Positions 31,430 through 41,661 of a stretch of 64,000 nucleotides of DNA are shown here, one piece after another (within the stretch, counting starts at the first letter, position 1; each line of letters begins with the position of its first letter). The notes under the pieces are model-generated. The model worked only from the letters and a program-made list of their open reading frames with translations. It was not told the origin of the DNA and did no database searches. Location: assembly GCA_002753275.1 (NCBI GenBank), contig PEAA01000001.1:1-64000 (forward strand), written 5' to 3'. Both the position numbers and the translations under genes were made by a program. Origin of the DNA: Zetaproteobacteria bacterium (lineage in GTDB: Bacteria > Pseudomonadota > Zetaproteobacteria > Mariprofundales > Mariprofundaceae).

Positions 31430-31601
31430 GGGTGGCTCATCAAGCAGAATGCATGACATTTTCCATCAAACCGCTCAACCACAGGTTTCATTCAACACAT
31501 CATCAAGAAATAGCTTGCGATCTGCATCGTTCAGATAGATCTCTGACTACGCATTTTCACCAGAGGTGCATGATGATCAAGAGCACCCTTTCTATGCGCA
31601 G
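31430..31601 (-). pseudogene. Relic of a REP-associated tyrosine transposase (RAYT, Y1 family)
   Basis: On the minus strand the frames read, with two or more frameshifts and stops, LTLRIE, GAL, SEIYLNDADRKLFLDDVL, NETCG and RFDGKCHAFCLMSHPF. These match in order the N-terminal half of RAYT/IS200-like TnpA proteins (LRIE..GALYHVTSRGN....IYL.DADR..FL..L.....RF.....AYCLMSNH.H). The HxH nucleophile region is destroyed (SHPF) and the catalytic Tyr half is missing, so it is dead. It lies immediately 3' of tex and next to a REP-like palindrome, as RAYT genes normally do. Confidence 0.65.
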
Positions 31602-31603
31602 CG

Positions 31604-34015
31604 TTAATCTTTTTCCATCGCCTTGGCAAAGGCTGCTGCAAAGGCATTTTGTGGTTGATTTTTTTGTTTATCCAACTGTTTTTTGACTTGATTCAGCGGA
31701 TCTGCAGGCGTTTTCTTTTCGAGACTGTTGTTCTCATGGGTGCGTTGTTTCTTGTTAGGTGTAGAGGGACTTCTCTTTTGACGATGGGACGATGGATTGT
31801 CGCGTGTTTTTGCTGCGCGTTCGGGTTCGCTGGCCCCTGCATCCTGCAAGCGCATTGTCAACGAGATGCGTTTTCGCTTGGCATCCGCCTCCAATACTTT
31901 CACCGTGACCACATCTCCTGTTTTAACAACGGAGCGCGGATCATCAACAAACTTATGGGTCAATGCGGAAATGTGTACCAAACCATCTTGATGCACGCCA
32001 ATATCAACAAAAGCGCCGAAGTTGGCCACATTGGTGACAACGCCTTCCAAAATCATCCCTTCACGCAGATCGCGTAGTTCATGAACGCCCGATTTGAATT
32101 TAGCAGTACGGAACTCAGGACGAGGATCGCGCCCAGGCTTTTCCAATTCCAGCAACACATCGCGCACCGTCATATCGCCAAACTGGCTATCGGCAAAGTC
32201 ACTTGCTTGAATCTGCTCCACAAAAGCACGGTTGCCCATAATTTGAGCTAAGGGGGTTGCCGTCGATTGGGCTATTTTTTCAACCAGTGGATAGGCTTCT
32301 GGATGGACGGCGGAGGCATCCAGAGGGTTGTCTCCATGCATAATGCGCAAAAATCCAGCCGCTTGTTCAAAGCTTTTTGGACCTACACCTTGCACTTTCA
32401 AAAACTGCTGCCGGTTGCGAAAAACACCTTTCTCATCACGGTAACGGATAAAGTTTTCGGCAACACTCTTACTTAATCCTGCAATGTGCGTTAATAGTGC
32501 TGATGAGGCGGTGTTTACATCCACACCAACATGATTGACACAATCTTCAATCACAGCATCCAGTGAACGCGCTAAATGGGTTTGATTGAGGTCATGCTGA
32601 TATTGACCAACACCGATCGCTTTGGGTTCAATCTTGACCAATTCAGCCAATGGATCTTGTAATCGGCGCGCAATTGAGACGGCACCACGCAAGGTCACAT
32701 CGAGAAGGGGGAACTCTTTGGCTGCCAACTCGGAAGCCGAGTAGACCGAAGCCCCCGCTTCGGAGACCATCACTTGGGTTAAATGGAGTTGAGGGAATTG
32801 CTCGCGCAGTTCTTTCACCAATTTTTCAGTTTCACGCGAACCTGTGCCATTGCCGATGGAGACCAAATCAACATGGTGTTTATCGGCCAGCACAGCAAGA
32901 GCGGCAAGGGCTTCTTGCCAGCGGTTGGCTGGGGCGTGGGGATAGATGGTTGCGGTTTCAAGCAGTTTCCCTGTCGGGTCGACAACAGCGACTTTTACGC
33001 CGGTACGCATGCCGGGGTCAAGCCCCATGGTAGTGCGTTGTCCTGCGGGTGCTGCAAGGAGCAAATCCCGAAGATTGTTGGCAAACACTTTGATCGCTTC
33101 CTCTTCGGCTTTTTGTCGAAGTTGGGTAAACAGCTCTGTCTCCAAGCGCGAAAATATTTTGCTTTTCCATGCCTGTGTTACGGTTTCTAATAACCAGCTA
33201 TCGGCGGCTCGGTTTTTATTGGCAATAGCGAAGTGACGGGCAATGGCTTGTTCACAAGGGCCAAAACCTTCACGCATTTCACTCTCACTATCTTCAACCA
33301 TTTTATAGGTTAAAAAGCCTTCCTGTTTGCCGCGGAATATGGCCAATGCCCGATGGGAGGGAATTTTTTTGAGTAACTCTTGAAATTGAAAATAGTCACT
33401 AAATTTCACGCCCTCTTCGGCTCTCTTTTTCACGACTGCGCTGTGCACCCAGGCATGCTGATTTAAATAGTCGCGCAAACGCCCCACCAAATCGGCATCT
33501 TCGCCAAAATATTCCATTAAAATTTGTCGTGCTCCCTCCAGTGCCTGTTCGTTATTCATAACACCTTTTTCAGCATCAACAAATGTTTCGGCTTCAGCCG
33601 CAGGCTCTTTTTGCGGGTGATTCAACAGTGACATGGCTAAGGGTTCCAGTCCCGCTTCACGCGCCAATTGGGCCTTGGTCCGGCGCTTGGGTTTGAAGGG
33701 GAGATAGAGATCTTCTAAACGCGCCATGGTTTCAGCTTGCATCAGTGATTTCTCTAATGCAGGCGTTAATTTTTCCTGTTCGCGAATCGATTTCAAGATT
33801 GCGGTACGACGCGATTCCAATTCACGCAAATAGCGCAAGCGCTCTTCAAGTGTACGCAACTGCGTATCATCAAGACCACCGGTGACCTCTTTACGGTAAC
33901 GGGCAATAAATGGCACGGTTGCGCCACCATCCAAGAGGGCGATGGCTGCCGCCACTTGCCGCTGTTGAACTTGTAGCGCCTCAGCAATACGCATCTCGAT
34001 CTGCACTTTATGCAT
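31604..34015 (-). CDS. tex: Tex-family RNA-binding transcription accessory protein
   Basis: 803 residues. Order: N-terminal Tex helices ([15 protein letters not shown]), a YqgF/RuvX-like nuclease-fold domain ([18 protein letters not shown]), tandem helix-hairpin-helix motifs ([33 protein letters not shown]) and a C-terminal S1 domain ([19 protein letters not shown]) followed by a charged tail. Tex binds nucleic acids and acts on transcription. I chose the ATG at 34015, not the TTG at 34027, because GAGGTGG lies just before it. The Lys/Gln/Asn-rich tail after S1 is about 65 residues, longer than usual. Confidence 0.95.
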   Translation of the reverse strand: MHKVQIEMRIAEALQVQQRQVAAAIALLDGGATVPFIARYRKEVTGGLDDTQLRTLEERLRYLRELESRRTAILKSIREQEKLTPALEKSLMQAETMARLEDLYLPFKPKRRTKAQLAREAGLEPLAMSLLNHPQKEPAAEAETFVDAEKGVMNNEQALEGARQILMEYFGEDADLVGRLRDYLNQHAWVHSAVVKKRAEEGVKFSDYFQFQELLKKIPSHRALAIFRGKQEGFLTYKMVEDSESEMREGFGPCEQAIARHFAIANKNRAADSWLLETVTQAWKSKIFSRLETELFTQLRQKAEEEAIKVFANNLRDLLLAAPAGQRTTMGLDPGMRTGVKVAVVDPTGKLLETATIYPHAPANRWQEALAALAVLADKHHVDLVSIGNGTGSRETEKLVKELREQFPQLHLTQVMVSEAGASVYSASELAAKEFPLLDVTLRGAVSIARRLQDPLAELVKIEPKAIGVGQYQHDLNQTHLARSLDAVIEDCVNHVGVDVNTASSALLTHIAGLSKSVAENFIRYRDEKGVFRNRQQFLKVQGVGPKSFEQAAGFLRIMHGDNPLDASAVHPEAYPLVEKIAQSTATPLAQIMGNRAFVEQIQASDFADSQFGDMTVRDVLLELEKPGRDPRPEFRTAKFKSGVHELRDLREGMILEGVVTNVANFGAFVDIGVHQDGLVHISALTHKFVDDPRSVVKTGDVVTVKVLEADAKRKRISLTMRLQDAGASEPERAAKTRDNPSSHRQKRSPSTPNKKQRTHENNSLEKKTPADPLNQVKKQLDKQKNQPQNAFAAAFAKAMEKD

Positions 34016-34124
34016 AGACCACCTCAATAAGAAAATCGAAAAATAATTTGGGTAAGTTTACTGTGAAAAATGAATAAAGAAATGGTTGAGGATGAGCAAA
34101 AAGAATTGGGAGAGGAAGGAGGGT

Positions 34125-34171
34125 GTCTGATGCCTCGATGAATAGGGAGGGAGGGGTCAAAGGCATCAGAC
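34125..34171. other. Perfect 11-base hairpin between the RND gene and tex
   Basis: GTCTGATGCCT (34125-34135) pairs with AGGCATCAGAC (34161-34171) around a purine-rich 25-base loop. No T-run follows on either strand. It sits in the 228-base gap downstream of the RND gene and may end or process that transcript; nothing else was seen in the gap. Confidence 0.5.
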
Positions 34172-34243
34172 GGAGAGAACAGTAATGGTTGAAAATGATT
34201 GCACCATGAAGTTGAGGTTAAATGATGTTAACCACCAATGGCA

Positions 34244-37200
34244 CTATGATTCTAGGGTGATCGCGTCGGGGGATTTTTGTCGTCGTTGCAACAGGCGCTT
34301 CATATCCAGCGCAATCGCCAAGGTTGCCGGTACTGAGAAAAGGGTGATGAAGGTTGAGAAAATCAATCCCCATGAGAGAGCCAATGCCATCGGTGCAACA
34401 AATGGGTCCATTCCACCCCAGCCATAGGCGGTAGGTAACAGTCCAACGACGGTGGTAATAGCCGTCAACAAAACAGCACGCAAACGCCGTTTTCCCCCAT
34501 CCAAAATCGCATCGAACCAAGGAACGCCGTCATCAAGCTGGCGTTGAATAAATACAGCCATCACCAGAGAAGAGTTCACGACGACGCCTGTTAGAGCGAC
34601 AAATCCCATCAACGACATAAACGAAATCGGTTGCCCATGCAGCAATAATCCTGTCACAATGCCAATCATGCCAAAAGGAATTGCCAGCATCACCAAGAAT
34701 GGGTATGAAATACGATTAAATTGAATGGCTAAAATGACAAAAATTCCAAGCAGCGCAAAAATAAAGCTATAGATTAATCCTGAGACAGATTCATCGGTAC
34801 GCTCTTTTTCGCCACCAAAACGGTAATGGATTCCCGAGGTTGCCGTTTGATCAAACCACTCCGATTCACGCGCCAATACTTGCGCATTTAACTCTGCTGA
34901 GGTGATCTCATCCGCTTTCACTTCTGCAGAGATGTGCACCACACGGACTCCCGCTTTATGATGCACGGCTGTTACCCCAGGTTCTTCTGTAAATGTGGCA
35001 ACTTTATAGAGAGGAATGAGACCACCAAGCGCATTGGGGATTTGTAGGTTTTTCAATGTGTCGAGATGGGTTTGGTCTGAAGACGAGAAACGCAGGGTAA
35101 CATCAATTTCCTCATTGCCGCGCTTTAGGGTGGAGACAGGTAAACCATCGTAAGCTACGCGCACATGGGTGGCGACAGTGGATAGATCAATCTTGGCATA
35201 GGCAGCCTTTTCACGGTCCAATTGCACATGAATCTCTGGATTACCCTGTTGTAGATTGCTCTCAATAGAGTGCGCACCTTGGATGCCTTGCAGCAGTACG
35301 ATGAGTTTTTGCGCCGAAAGTTCACGCTCTTCGGTGGTTCCCCCACTGATTTCAACTTGCAGCGCACGGCCTGTTGGAGGGCCTGAAGCCATTTTAACAA
35401 AGTTGATTTCAAGATTTGGGAAGCGTTGTGGAATTTGTTTTTTTAATATTTCCATGACTTCATCAACTGTGGTGGTGCGATGTACAAAAGAGGTGAGTGC
35501 AACGCGGACAAAACCAAAATGATCGCCGACGCTCTTGAGTGATTCTCGCTCATCGGCACTATTCATGCCTGCCATTGTGATGGTCGTTTCTAGCAAATTT
35601 GGGGCAATATGGGCACGCACTTCCGCATCAATTTCAAGAAGTTTTTGTCGCATTTCAGGCAGCGTTGTACCTACGGGTGCACTCACACGCAGATAGAATT
35701 GATCCTCTGCCCCGGGTGGGAAAAGTTGAAATTTCATTTGGCTTGCCATGATGCCGCTTGCAATGAGGGCCGTGATAGTAAGAAATGCTGTGAAGTAGCG
35801 CCACTTTAGTGCACGCGCCAAAACACGACCATACCATTGGGTGATGTAGATAAGAAAGGTACGCTCTTTGGGGTGTTTCTTGGCATTGGCTAGATCGCAA
35901 ATATGGTTGGGCAAAATGAAAATGGCTTCAATCCAGGAGAAAAAGAGTAAAATGACAACAACGACAGGAATGGAATAGACAAATTTACCAATGATTCCAT
36001 CCATAAACATCATCGGTAAAAAGGCAACAATGGTGGTGAGAACGGTGGCGGTTACCGGGCCAAGAAGTTCGTAGGTCCCGACAATGGCCGCTTCGCGTGG
36101 CGGTAATCCGCGCTCCATGTGCCAAGTGCTGTTTTCTCCAATAATGATTGCATCATCGACCATGAGCCCCAGTACAATAATAAAGCCAAACATGGTGAGA
36201 AGATTAAGGGTGGTGCCAAGAAGATAGAGAATCAATAGCCCGGAAAAGAAGATGATCGGTAAGCCCCATGCGGTAGTAATGGCAACCGAAGGGCGTAAGA
36301 AGAGAAAGAGGCAGATAAAGACCAGTGCTAAGCCGATCATACCATTGCTGGTTAATACATTGAGTCGCAAACGGGTATTAATGGAGAAATCTTGATAGGT
36401 ATGGATTTCAAGTGCGCTGTTGTAGCGCTCGGGGATTGTAGGAAGGTATTGACGCACAGCATCTACCAATTCAATGATATCCGCATCGCCCCGTTTCATA
36501 ATAATGAAATTCATTGCCGGCTTACCCATAGAATCAACATAACGACGGGGGCGCTCCAAGGCTTGTTCTACAGTGGCAATATCACGAAGGTAAAGTGCAT
36601 TACCCTCATGGTTGCTGCGAATCACCAAGGCGGCTGCATCTTCAGCTGAGGTAAATTCGCCATTGATGCGAATGGTTTTTTGATCACCTTGTGCCACCAT
36701 GGAACCGCCGGGTGCATTGACATTCCATCCACGAATAAGCCGCATCACATCACTGACTGAAACACGATAACGCTGCATTTTTTCAGGGTCGAGGGTGACG
36801 CGAATCTCCTCTTTTCGATCTCCCTGAACAAATACTTTAGAAACGCCAGCGATGGAGAGAAGGTCATCTTCGACATGATCAGAGATCTGTTTTAAGGTGA
36901 TTTCATCAAGATCTCCCAGCAGCGAAAAAGAGATCACTGGAGTTTGCTCTGACTTGACCTCCATAATAATCGGTGCTACGGGTAAATCTTGTGGCAATGA
37001 TGCACGATTGACAGCCTGCTGAATGTCGGAGACCAGGCGCGCACGATCTTTATACTCAGGGCTAATTTCAATCAAGATGTTCATCGAACCAGGATAAGAG
37101 GTGGATGAATAGGTTTTGATCCCATCCAGCCCTTTTAGCTCCCGTTCAATGGGAGATACGATCAACTGCTCAACCTCATGGGGGGAGGCCCCAGGATAGC

Positions 37201-37351
37201 CCGCCGTGACCGTAACCAGATCAAAATTGACACTTGGAAAAGCCTCCCGCTGAATGGAACTGGCCGCATAGATGCCCGCAAGCAGCAACATGATAGAGAG
37301 CATATTGACCAACAGCCCGCGGTTAACAAAAAATGCGATAACAGATTTCAT
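34244..37351 (-). CDS. RND efflux transporter permease (HAE1/AcrB-like)
   Basis: 1035 residues, the usual size of a tripartite RND pump. It has the twelve-helix plan with two large periplasmic loops. TM1 is at the N-terminus (NMLSIMLLLAGIYAASS), followed by the REAFPSVNFD segment. TM4 carries GLMVDDAIIIGENS, the proton-relay Asp pair. The MSLMGFVALTGVVVNSSLVM segment is the matching second-half helix. It overlaps the outer-membrane-factor gene by four bases. No periplasmic adaptor (membrane-fusion) gene is adjacent, which is unusual. Substrate unknown. Confidence 0.93.
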   Translation of the reverse strand: MKSVIAFFVNRGLLVNMLSIMLLLAGIYAASSIQREAFPSVNFDLVTVTAGYPGASPHEVEQLIVSPIERELKGLDGIKTYSSTSYPGSMNILIEISPEYKDRARLVSDIQQAVNRASLPQDLPVAPIIMEVKSEQTPVISFSLLGDLDEITLKQISDHVEDDLLSIAGVSKVFVQGDRKEEIRVTLDPEKMQRYRVSVSDVMRLIRGWNVNAPGGSMVAQGDQKTIRINGEFTSAEDAAALVIRSNHEGNALYLRDIATVEQALERPRRYVDSMGKPAMNFIIMKRGDADIIELVDAVRQYLPTIPERYNSALEIHTYQDFSINTRLRLNVLTSNGMIGLALVFICLFLFLRPSVAITTAWGLPIIFFSGLLILYLLGTTLNLLTMFGFIIVLGLMVDDAIIIGENSTWHMERGLPPREAAIVGTYELLGPVTATVLTTIVAFLPMMFMDGIIGKFVYSIPVVVVILLFFSWIEAIFILPNHICDLANAKKHPKERTFLIYITQWYGRVLARALKWRYFTAFLTITALIASGIMASQMKFQLFPPGAEDQFYLRVSAPVGTTLPEMRQKLLEIDAEVRAHIAPNLLETTITMAGMNSADERESLKSVGDHFGFVRVALTSFVHRTTTVDEVMEILKKQIPQRFPNLEINFVKMASGPPTGRALQVEISGGTTEERELSAQKLIVLLQGIQGAHSIESNLQQGNPEIHVQLDREKAAYAKIDLSTVATHVRVAYDGLPVSTLKRGNEEIDVTLRFSSSDQTHLDTLKNLQIPNALGGLIPLYKVATFTEEPGVTAVHHKAGVRVVHISAEVKADEITSAELNAQVLARESEWFDQTATSGIHYRFGGEKERTDESVSGLIYSFIFALLGIFVILAIQFNRISYPFLVMLAIPFGMIGIVTGLLLHGQPISFMSLMGFVALTGVVVNSSLVMAVFIQRQLDDGVPWFDAILDGGKRRLRAVLLTAITTVVGLLPTAYGWGGMDPFVAPMALALSWGLIFSTFITLFSVPATLAIALDMKRLLQRRQKSPDAITLES

Positions 37352-38829
37352 GGCTGGGTTAAGATGGGAATGAGCGTGCCACGCGCCAACGAAAGTCTAT
37401 ATTCGGCGAGTTGTAATGAGATCTCTTGCTGTGCTTTTTGCACTTCAGCCGCATGCAACTCATTCTCAAAACGAATCAGTGTAGCGGTGTCAGAGCGACC
37501 ATCACGGTAACGACGGGTCTCTTCTTTAAGTTTTAACATCTCAATGGCGGCCTGTTTACGCATCAAGGAAATTTGAGCATAGTGACGCTCGACACTATCT
37601 TCAGCCATGGTAAGCTCATCTTTCAATGTTTCAAGGGCTTGCTGATGCTCCTGTAAAATTCGTTGTCGATCGAGCTCTACCTTTTCAATGGCATTCTCTT
37701 CTTGACGGCTGGGCATGAATGATGACCACTCAACTTGCATTGAGACATAGGGGTAGGTGGCATGCAATCCTTGTGAAACGGCGCCGCCAGGGCGTTGGTT
37801 TAAGGCACGGGTGCCAACCTCGGTGATCACATCAAGTTGCATTTTTTCGCCATCATTGGCGATTTGCATGCGTGCATCGCTGGCTTGAAGGCGTGAGCTT
37901 AGTGCTTTGAAGTAGGGGCGACTTTGACGGGCAGTATCAAAGGCATTCGCTGTGTCCAGCGTTGGGCGAATTTGCTCAAGTATTTGATCAGATTCAACAG
38001 GATTAATCTCAATAGGAGTATCGCTGGCACGAAACATTAAGCGATTCATCATGCGTTTGCTGCGTAAGGCATCACTTTTTGCCTTTGAAAGTTCCACTTT
38101 TCTTGTCGCCAATTGTGCTTCTGCTTGTAGACGATCCGCTTTTTCAATTAGCCCCATCTCTTCCCGTTCCCGTTGATATTGTAGCAATCGGTTGGCGCGC
38201 TTGACACTATCCTTGGCCAATTGCAACGAAACATCGTTGGCCAACATCTGAAAATATTGGCTAATGGCTTCATCTGCCAATTTTTCTTTCAATTGCTCAC
38301 GCATGAAGGTCAATGCGCTAGCTTCGGAAGTCAGTGCGAAGTGTTGTTGATGGTAAGAGGGAAAATCGTGTCCTTTTAAGATGGGATAACGATAACTGAT
38401 GCCAATTTCTTGTTCATAGGCAGGATTATACGCAGATTGAAAGGTGGCAGGCATGGTGTTTGGATACCTTAAACGGGTACGGTTGTAGCTAATATGGGCC
38501 GAGAGGCTGCTGCCATCTTCTAAAGGTTGGCTTACCCGCCCCGCGACTTGGGCAAGGGTGGTTTTGTCGACTGAAAAAAGATTGCTTGGGGTATTGTTAT
38601 CTTCACGAATCATGCTCGATATTGAGGCATCTGCATCCAACATGCTCTCTATCGAAAGGGTTCTGTTTTGTGCCAAGGCATGATCGGTATTGGCAATTTT
38701 AAGATCGGGATTGGCTTGCCAGACTTGCTGGATAATATCTAACAATCCAATGGGTTCTGCGGATGCCAAAAAGGGAGGCATCCACAGCGCCAAAAAGATT
38801 AGTCCGTATTTTCGATCTAAACAGCGCAT
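37348..38829 (-). CDS. TolC-like outer membrane efflux protein
   Basis: 493 residues. A signal peptide (MRCLDRKYGLIFLALWMPPF, then LASA) is followed by mature residues starting near EPIGLLDIIQQ. The long coiled-coil helices typical of OEP domains are visible (QREREEMGLIEKADRLQAEA; YRDGRSDTATLIRFENELHA). It would form the outer-membrane channel for the overlapping RND pump. It starts six bases after efp stops, so it is in the same transcript as efp. Its partner adaptor must come from elsewhere. Confidence 0.88.
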   Translation of the reverse strand: MRCLDRKYGLIFLALWMPPFLASAEPIGLLDIIQQVWQANPDLKIANTDHALAQNRTLSIESMLDADASISSMIREDNNTPSNLFSVDKTTLAQVAGRVSQPLEDGSSLSAHISYNRTRLRYPNTMPATFQSAYNPAYEQEIGISYRYPILKGHDFPSYHQQHFALTSEASALTFMREQLKEKLADEAISQYFQMLANDVSLQLAKDSVKRANRLLQYQREREEMGLIEKADRLQAEAQLATRKVELSKAKSDALRSKRMMNRLMFRASDTPIEINPVESDQILEQIRPTLDTANAFDTARQSRPYFKALSSRLQASDARMQIANDGEKMQLDVITEVGTRALNQRPGGAVSQGLHATYPYVSMQVEWSSFMPSRQEENAIEKVELDRQRILQEHQQALETLKDELTMAEDSVERHYAQISLMRKQAAIEMLKLKEETRRYRDGRSDTATLIRFENELHAAEVQKAQQEISLQLAEYRLSLARGTLIPILTQP

Positions 38830-38835
38830 GGCTGT

Positions 38836-39396
38836 TTATGCACGCTCCATATATTCGCCGGTTTCTGTATTGACTTTGATTTTGGTTCCTGATTCTAAAT
38901 AGGGTGGAACCATGATTGAAGCACCTGTTTCTAACACGCCGGGTTTATATGAGCTTGTTGCGGTTTGCCCTTTGAGAGATGCATCACACTCAACCACGGT
39001 CAAGACCACATGCTGTGGCATCCGCACATTAAGAGGACGCTCTTCATGGCACTCGATTTCAACTTCCATGTCTGGTAACAGGTAAGGTTTAGCCTCTTCC
39101 ATCATATCATCAGCCAAAGAGATCTGCTCGTAGCTCTCCATATCCATGAAGTGATAGTTGCCACCATCTTCATAAAGGAATTGCATTTTGCGTTGTGAAA
39201 GTGTGATTCGTTCCACTTTTTCTGTTGAGTTAAAACGCTTGTTGGTTTTATTGCCTGTTTCAATATTACGCATCTCGACCTGCATACAAGCGACCCCTTT
39301 TCCGGGTGTCACATGCTGCGTCTTCATGACTCGCCAAAGCGCTTGATCTACATCAAGAATCATCCCTTGTCGAATAGCTGTTGCATTGATAATCAT
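38836..39396 (-). CDS. efp: Translation elongation factor P
   Basis: 186 residues. It relieves ribosome stalling at polyproline stretches. The loop VTPGKGVACMQVEMRN places Lys33 at the position that EpmA lysylates in E. coli (Lys34). The three beta domains are complete and the C-terminus GTKIKVNTETGEYMERA is conserved. An AGGAGA site precedes the ATG. It is the first gene of an efp-outer-membrane-factor-RND transcription unit. The modification genes epmA and epmB are not in this window. Confidence 0.97.
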   Translation of the reverse strand: MIINATAIRQGMILDVDQALWRVMKTQHVTPGKGVACMQVEMRNIETGNKTNKRFNSTEKVERITLSQRKMQFLYEDGGNYHFMDMESYEQISLADDMMEEAKPYLLPDMEVEIECHEERPLNVRMPQHVVLTVVECDASLKGQTATSSYKPGVLETGASIMVPPYLESGTKIKVNTETGEYMERA

Positions 39397-39496
39397 AGAT
39401 TCTCCTCACTTTATCACAATGTTCTATTGCTGAAATATATATCAATATTGGGTCGTAAAGGTACTCTTGGCATGGATTGTCGGCAAGGAGTTACTG

Positions 39497-40303
39497 GTGG
39501 GAATAACATTGCAAGATAGCTTGGATGATTTCATTGTATATCTACAAGCACAAAACATAGAGAGCCTTGACACTGAGCAGCACATCGCACTGTTTGCTGA
39601 ATATTTACTGCACTACTCCGATCTTTTTCAAGAAGGTTGGGTGGATGATGAAGGTGAACTCGATGAATGGGAACTGAATTTGCACCAGCAGATGGAACAA
39701 CTGCTGCAGGAAGAGGATGGCGTTGATGAGAGTTTAGACTTGGGCAACTTGCCTCTGGATGAGATTGATGTCGATCATCTCTCTGATTTTTTGGGCTGGT
39801 TTTTATTGCGTGAACCCAATATGGACAGTTTACAAATGGGCGCTGCCATTGAAACGATGCAGCATTGGTTACAATTTGTTTATCAACAGAAGTGGATGGA
39901 TGATGTGCAGTATGATGCTCTGTTCTCAACCATGAGTACGCTGGCTCCTGAAAGTATTCGTGTGGTTAAAGCAGCGCGCCTGCTTTTCCATTTTGTTCGG
40001 ATGGGAGGTTGTGGTTCCCCCCGGTTGCGTGGAGAACGCTTTGAGCGTTTTATCGAAGGGCATGCAAGAGTCGTGCACATCGGTGATAAAAGTTTGCAGT
40101 TAGCGTTTGATAACAGTGATGACAGCTTGGATGAGGTGATGGTTCCCAATGAAATTTTGGAATTTTTACAGGTTGGTGATGTGATCGATATTGAACTGGG
40201 ATTGCGTGGAAATAGCTGGACCATCGTCGATATTGGCCCTGTTTATCCGCGTTATATTTATATGTCGGCTGAATCTGTTGATATGGAAAATAAATTTATT
40301 TAA
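39497..40303 (+). CDS. Hypothetical acidic protein of two-part structure
   Basis: 268 residues; I do not recognise the family. The N-terminal 110 residues are very acidic and helical (QDSLDDFIVYLQAQ, then EDGVDESLDLGN). The C-terminal third looks like a small beta barrel (KSLQLAFDNSDD, VPNEILEFLQVGDVIDIEL, WTIVDIGPVYPRYIYM). No signal peptide or membrane segment is seen, so it is cytoplasmic. I chose GTG at 39497 because AAGGAG lies six bases before it; the TTG frame from 39467 is less likely. It is divergent from efp and convergent with folK. Confidence 0.75.
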   Translation: MGITLQDSLDDFIVYLQAQNIESLDTEQHIALFAEYLLHYSDLFQEGWVDDEGELDEWELNLHQQMEQLLQEEDGVDESLDLGNLPLDEIDVDHLSDFLGWFLLREPNMDSLQMGAAIETMQHWLQFVYQQKWMDDVQYDALFSTMSTLAPESIRVVKAARLLFHFVRMGGCGSPRLRGERFERFIEGHARVVHIGDKSLQLAFDNSDDSLDEVMVPNEILEFLQVGDVIDIELGLRGNSWTIVDIGPVYPRYIYMSAESVDMENKFI

Positions 40304-40315
40304 AAAGTTCTTCGC

Positions 40316-40840
40316 TTAGGGCCACTGTGCTTGAGCAAGTTCGATTCGTTGCTGGTGGCGTAACTTTTTGCGCATTGCTTGCAGTGATAGATGCTTTGTT
40401 GGGTGGATCCAATGGGGAACGATATCATGCAGTGGTTCCAATACAAAAAGTCGTTCATGCATGCGAGGGTGGGGCAGTGTAAGCCGTTCACTTGTAATCA
40501 TCTGATCATCATAGGCAATCAGATCCAGATCAAGGGTTCGCGCCCCCCAATGGACGAGGCGCTCTCTCCCATAGGTGCGTTCAATTTCCAGTAACCGTTG
40601 CAGTAATGGCATCGGCTGTTCAGATGTTTTTATTTGAATCACACCATTTAAATAATCGCCTTGCTCAGGGCCGCCAATCGGTGCGGTGGTATATAAGCGT
40701 GATGATGCCAACAGTTGGCAACCGTGATGGGCCACAATATCTGCCCGCGCCATAGTTAAGGTGTGCAACATGTTTCCCATATTTCCACCCAGGGCGATAA
40801 ATATATGCGCCTGCATTGAAGATTGATGTGAAGTTTTCAT
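40316..40840 (-). CDS. folK: 2-amino-4-hydroxy-6-hydroxymethyldihydropteridine pyrophosphokinase
   Basis: 174 residues. It pyrophosphorylates the pterin for folate synthesis. Motifs are IALGGNMGN at the start, YTTAPIGGPEQGDYLNGV, and WGARTLDLDLIAYDD followed by LTLPHPRMHERLFVLEPL. The ATG overlaps the M23 peptidase stop by four bases. It is the last gene of an xseA-M23-folK cluster. Confidence 0.95.
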   Translation of the reverse strand: MKTSHQSSMQAHIFIALGGNMGNMLHTLTMARADIVAHHGCQLLASSRLYTTAPIGGPEQGDYLNGVIQIKTSEQPMPLLQRLLEIERTYGRERLVHWGARTLDLDLIAYDDQMITSERLTLPHPRMHERLFVLEPLHDIVPHWIHPTKHLSLQAMRKKLRHQQRIELAQAQWP

Positions 40841-41661
40841 TGTGCGGGGAGAGGTGTATCTAAGATCGACAGTGGATGAATTCGAGCATTGTGATAACGG
40901 ACGCTCCAGTGTAAATGAGGGCCAGTTGAGCGCCCCGTACTACCGACATGACCAATGAGATCGCCAGTTTTAATCCATTGCCCCTCTTGCACATTGCTGT
41001 CTTGCAAATGACAAAACACAGAGACCAAACCATTTCCATGACCAATCACCACCGTATTGCCATTGAGATACATCGAACGATTGACCAAGACACTTCCTGC
41101 CAGAGGAAGATAAACCTGATCTCCTGCAGAGGCGGCAATGTCCAGTCCTGAGTGAGGTGAACGAGGGGTGTCATTGATGTGACGGCGCGCGCCGAACTCC
41201 GTTGAGATGGGGCCCTCAACAGGCATCCTTGAAAAATGAATGATTGGATTGGCATCTACAGTTTTGACATACGATGCCTTTAATATTTTTTGATCGCTAC
41301 GGATCCTTTGCAGTAATGTTTGATCAAAATCAGCCATCTTTTTTGCAACGGTGATATAGGATTGCGGGAAATCTGCCGCCTCAACATAGAGTGTCTCATG
41401 ATTGGTTTCACCGGTTTCATTTAGCAGGGTAATCATATATTCACCGACCTTGGTTTCGAGATCGATGCCAATCCACGCTTCTGACCCGGTGGCTTTGTTG
41501 GCTCTTAGGGTCCATTTTTTTCCAAAACACTCGACCTCTCGCCATTGCTGGGCGGATTGAAGATGCAACACTTGCCCTTGCAAAAGATGATATTCAGCAG
41601 CAGAAAGGACCGTGTTGAATGTCAATGTTGTCAATACAAGCGCAAGGAGGAGTAATTTCAT
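40837..41661 (-). CDS. Secreted M23-family (LytM/NlpD-like) peptidase
   Basis: 274 residues. The signal peptide is MKLLLLALVLTTLTFNTVLS then AAEYH. An N-terminal domain of about 150 residues precedes the M23 domain. Metal ligands are His and Asp of RSPHSGLDIAA and the last HxH in STGPHLHWSV; the GHGNGLVSVFCHL segment is also conserved. All expected zinc ligands are present, so it could be an active peptidoglycan endopeptidase. The ATG at 41661 follows CGGAGAG and overlaps the xseA stop by four bases. Confidence 0.93.
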   Translation of the reverse strand: MKLLLLALVLTTLTFNTVLSAAEYHLLQGQVLHLQSAQQWREVECFGKKWTLRANKATGSEAWIGIDLETKVGEYMITLLNETGETNHETLYVEAADFPQSYITVAKKMADFDQTLLQRIRSDQKILKASYVKTVDANPIIHFSRMPVEGPISTEFGARRHINDTPRSPHSGLDIAASAGDQVYLPLAGSVLVNRSMYLNGNTVVIGHGNGLVSVFCHLQDSNVQEGQWIKTGDLIGHVGSTGRSTGPHLHWSVRYHNARIHPLSILDTPLPAQ

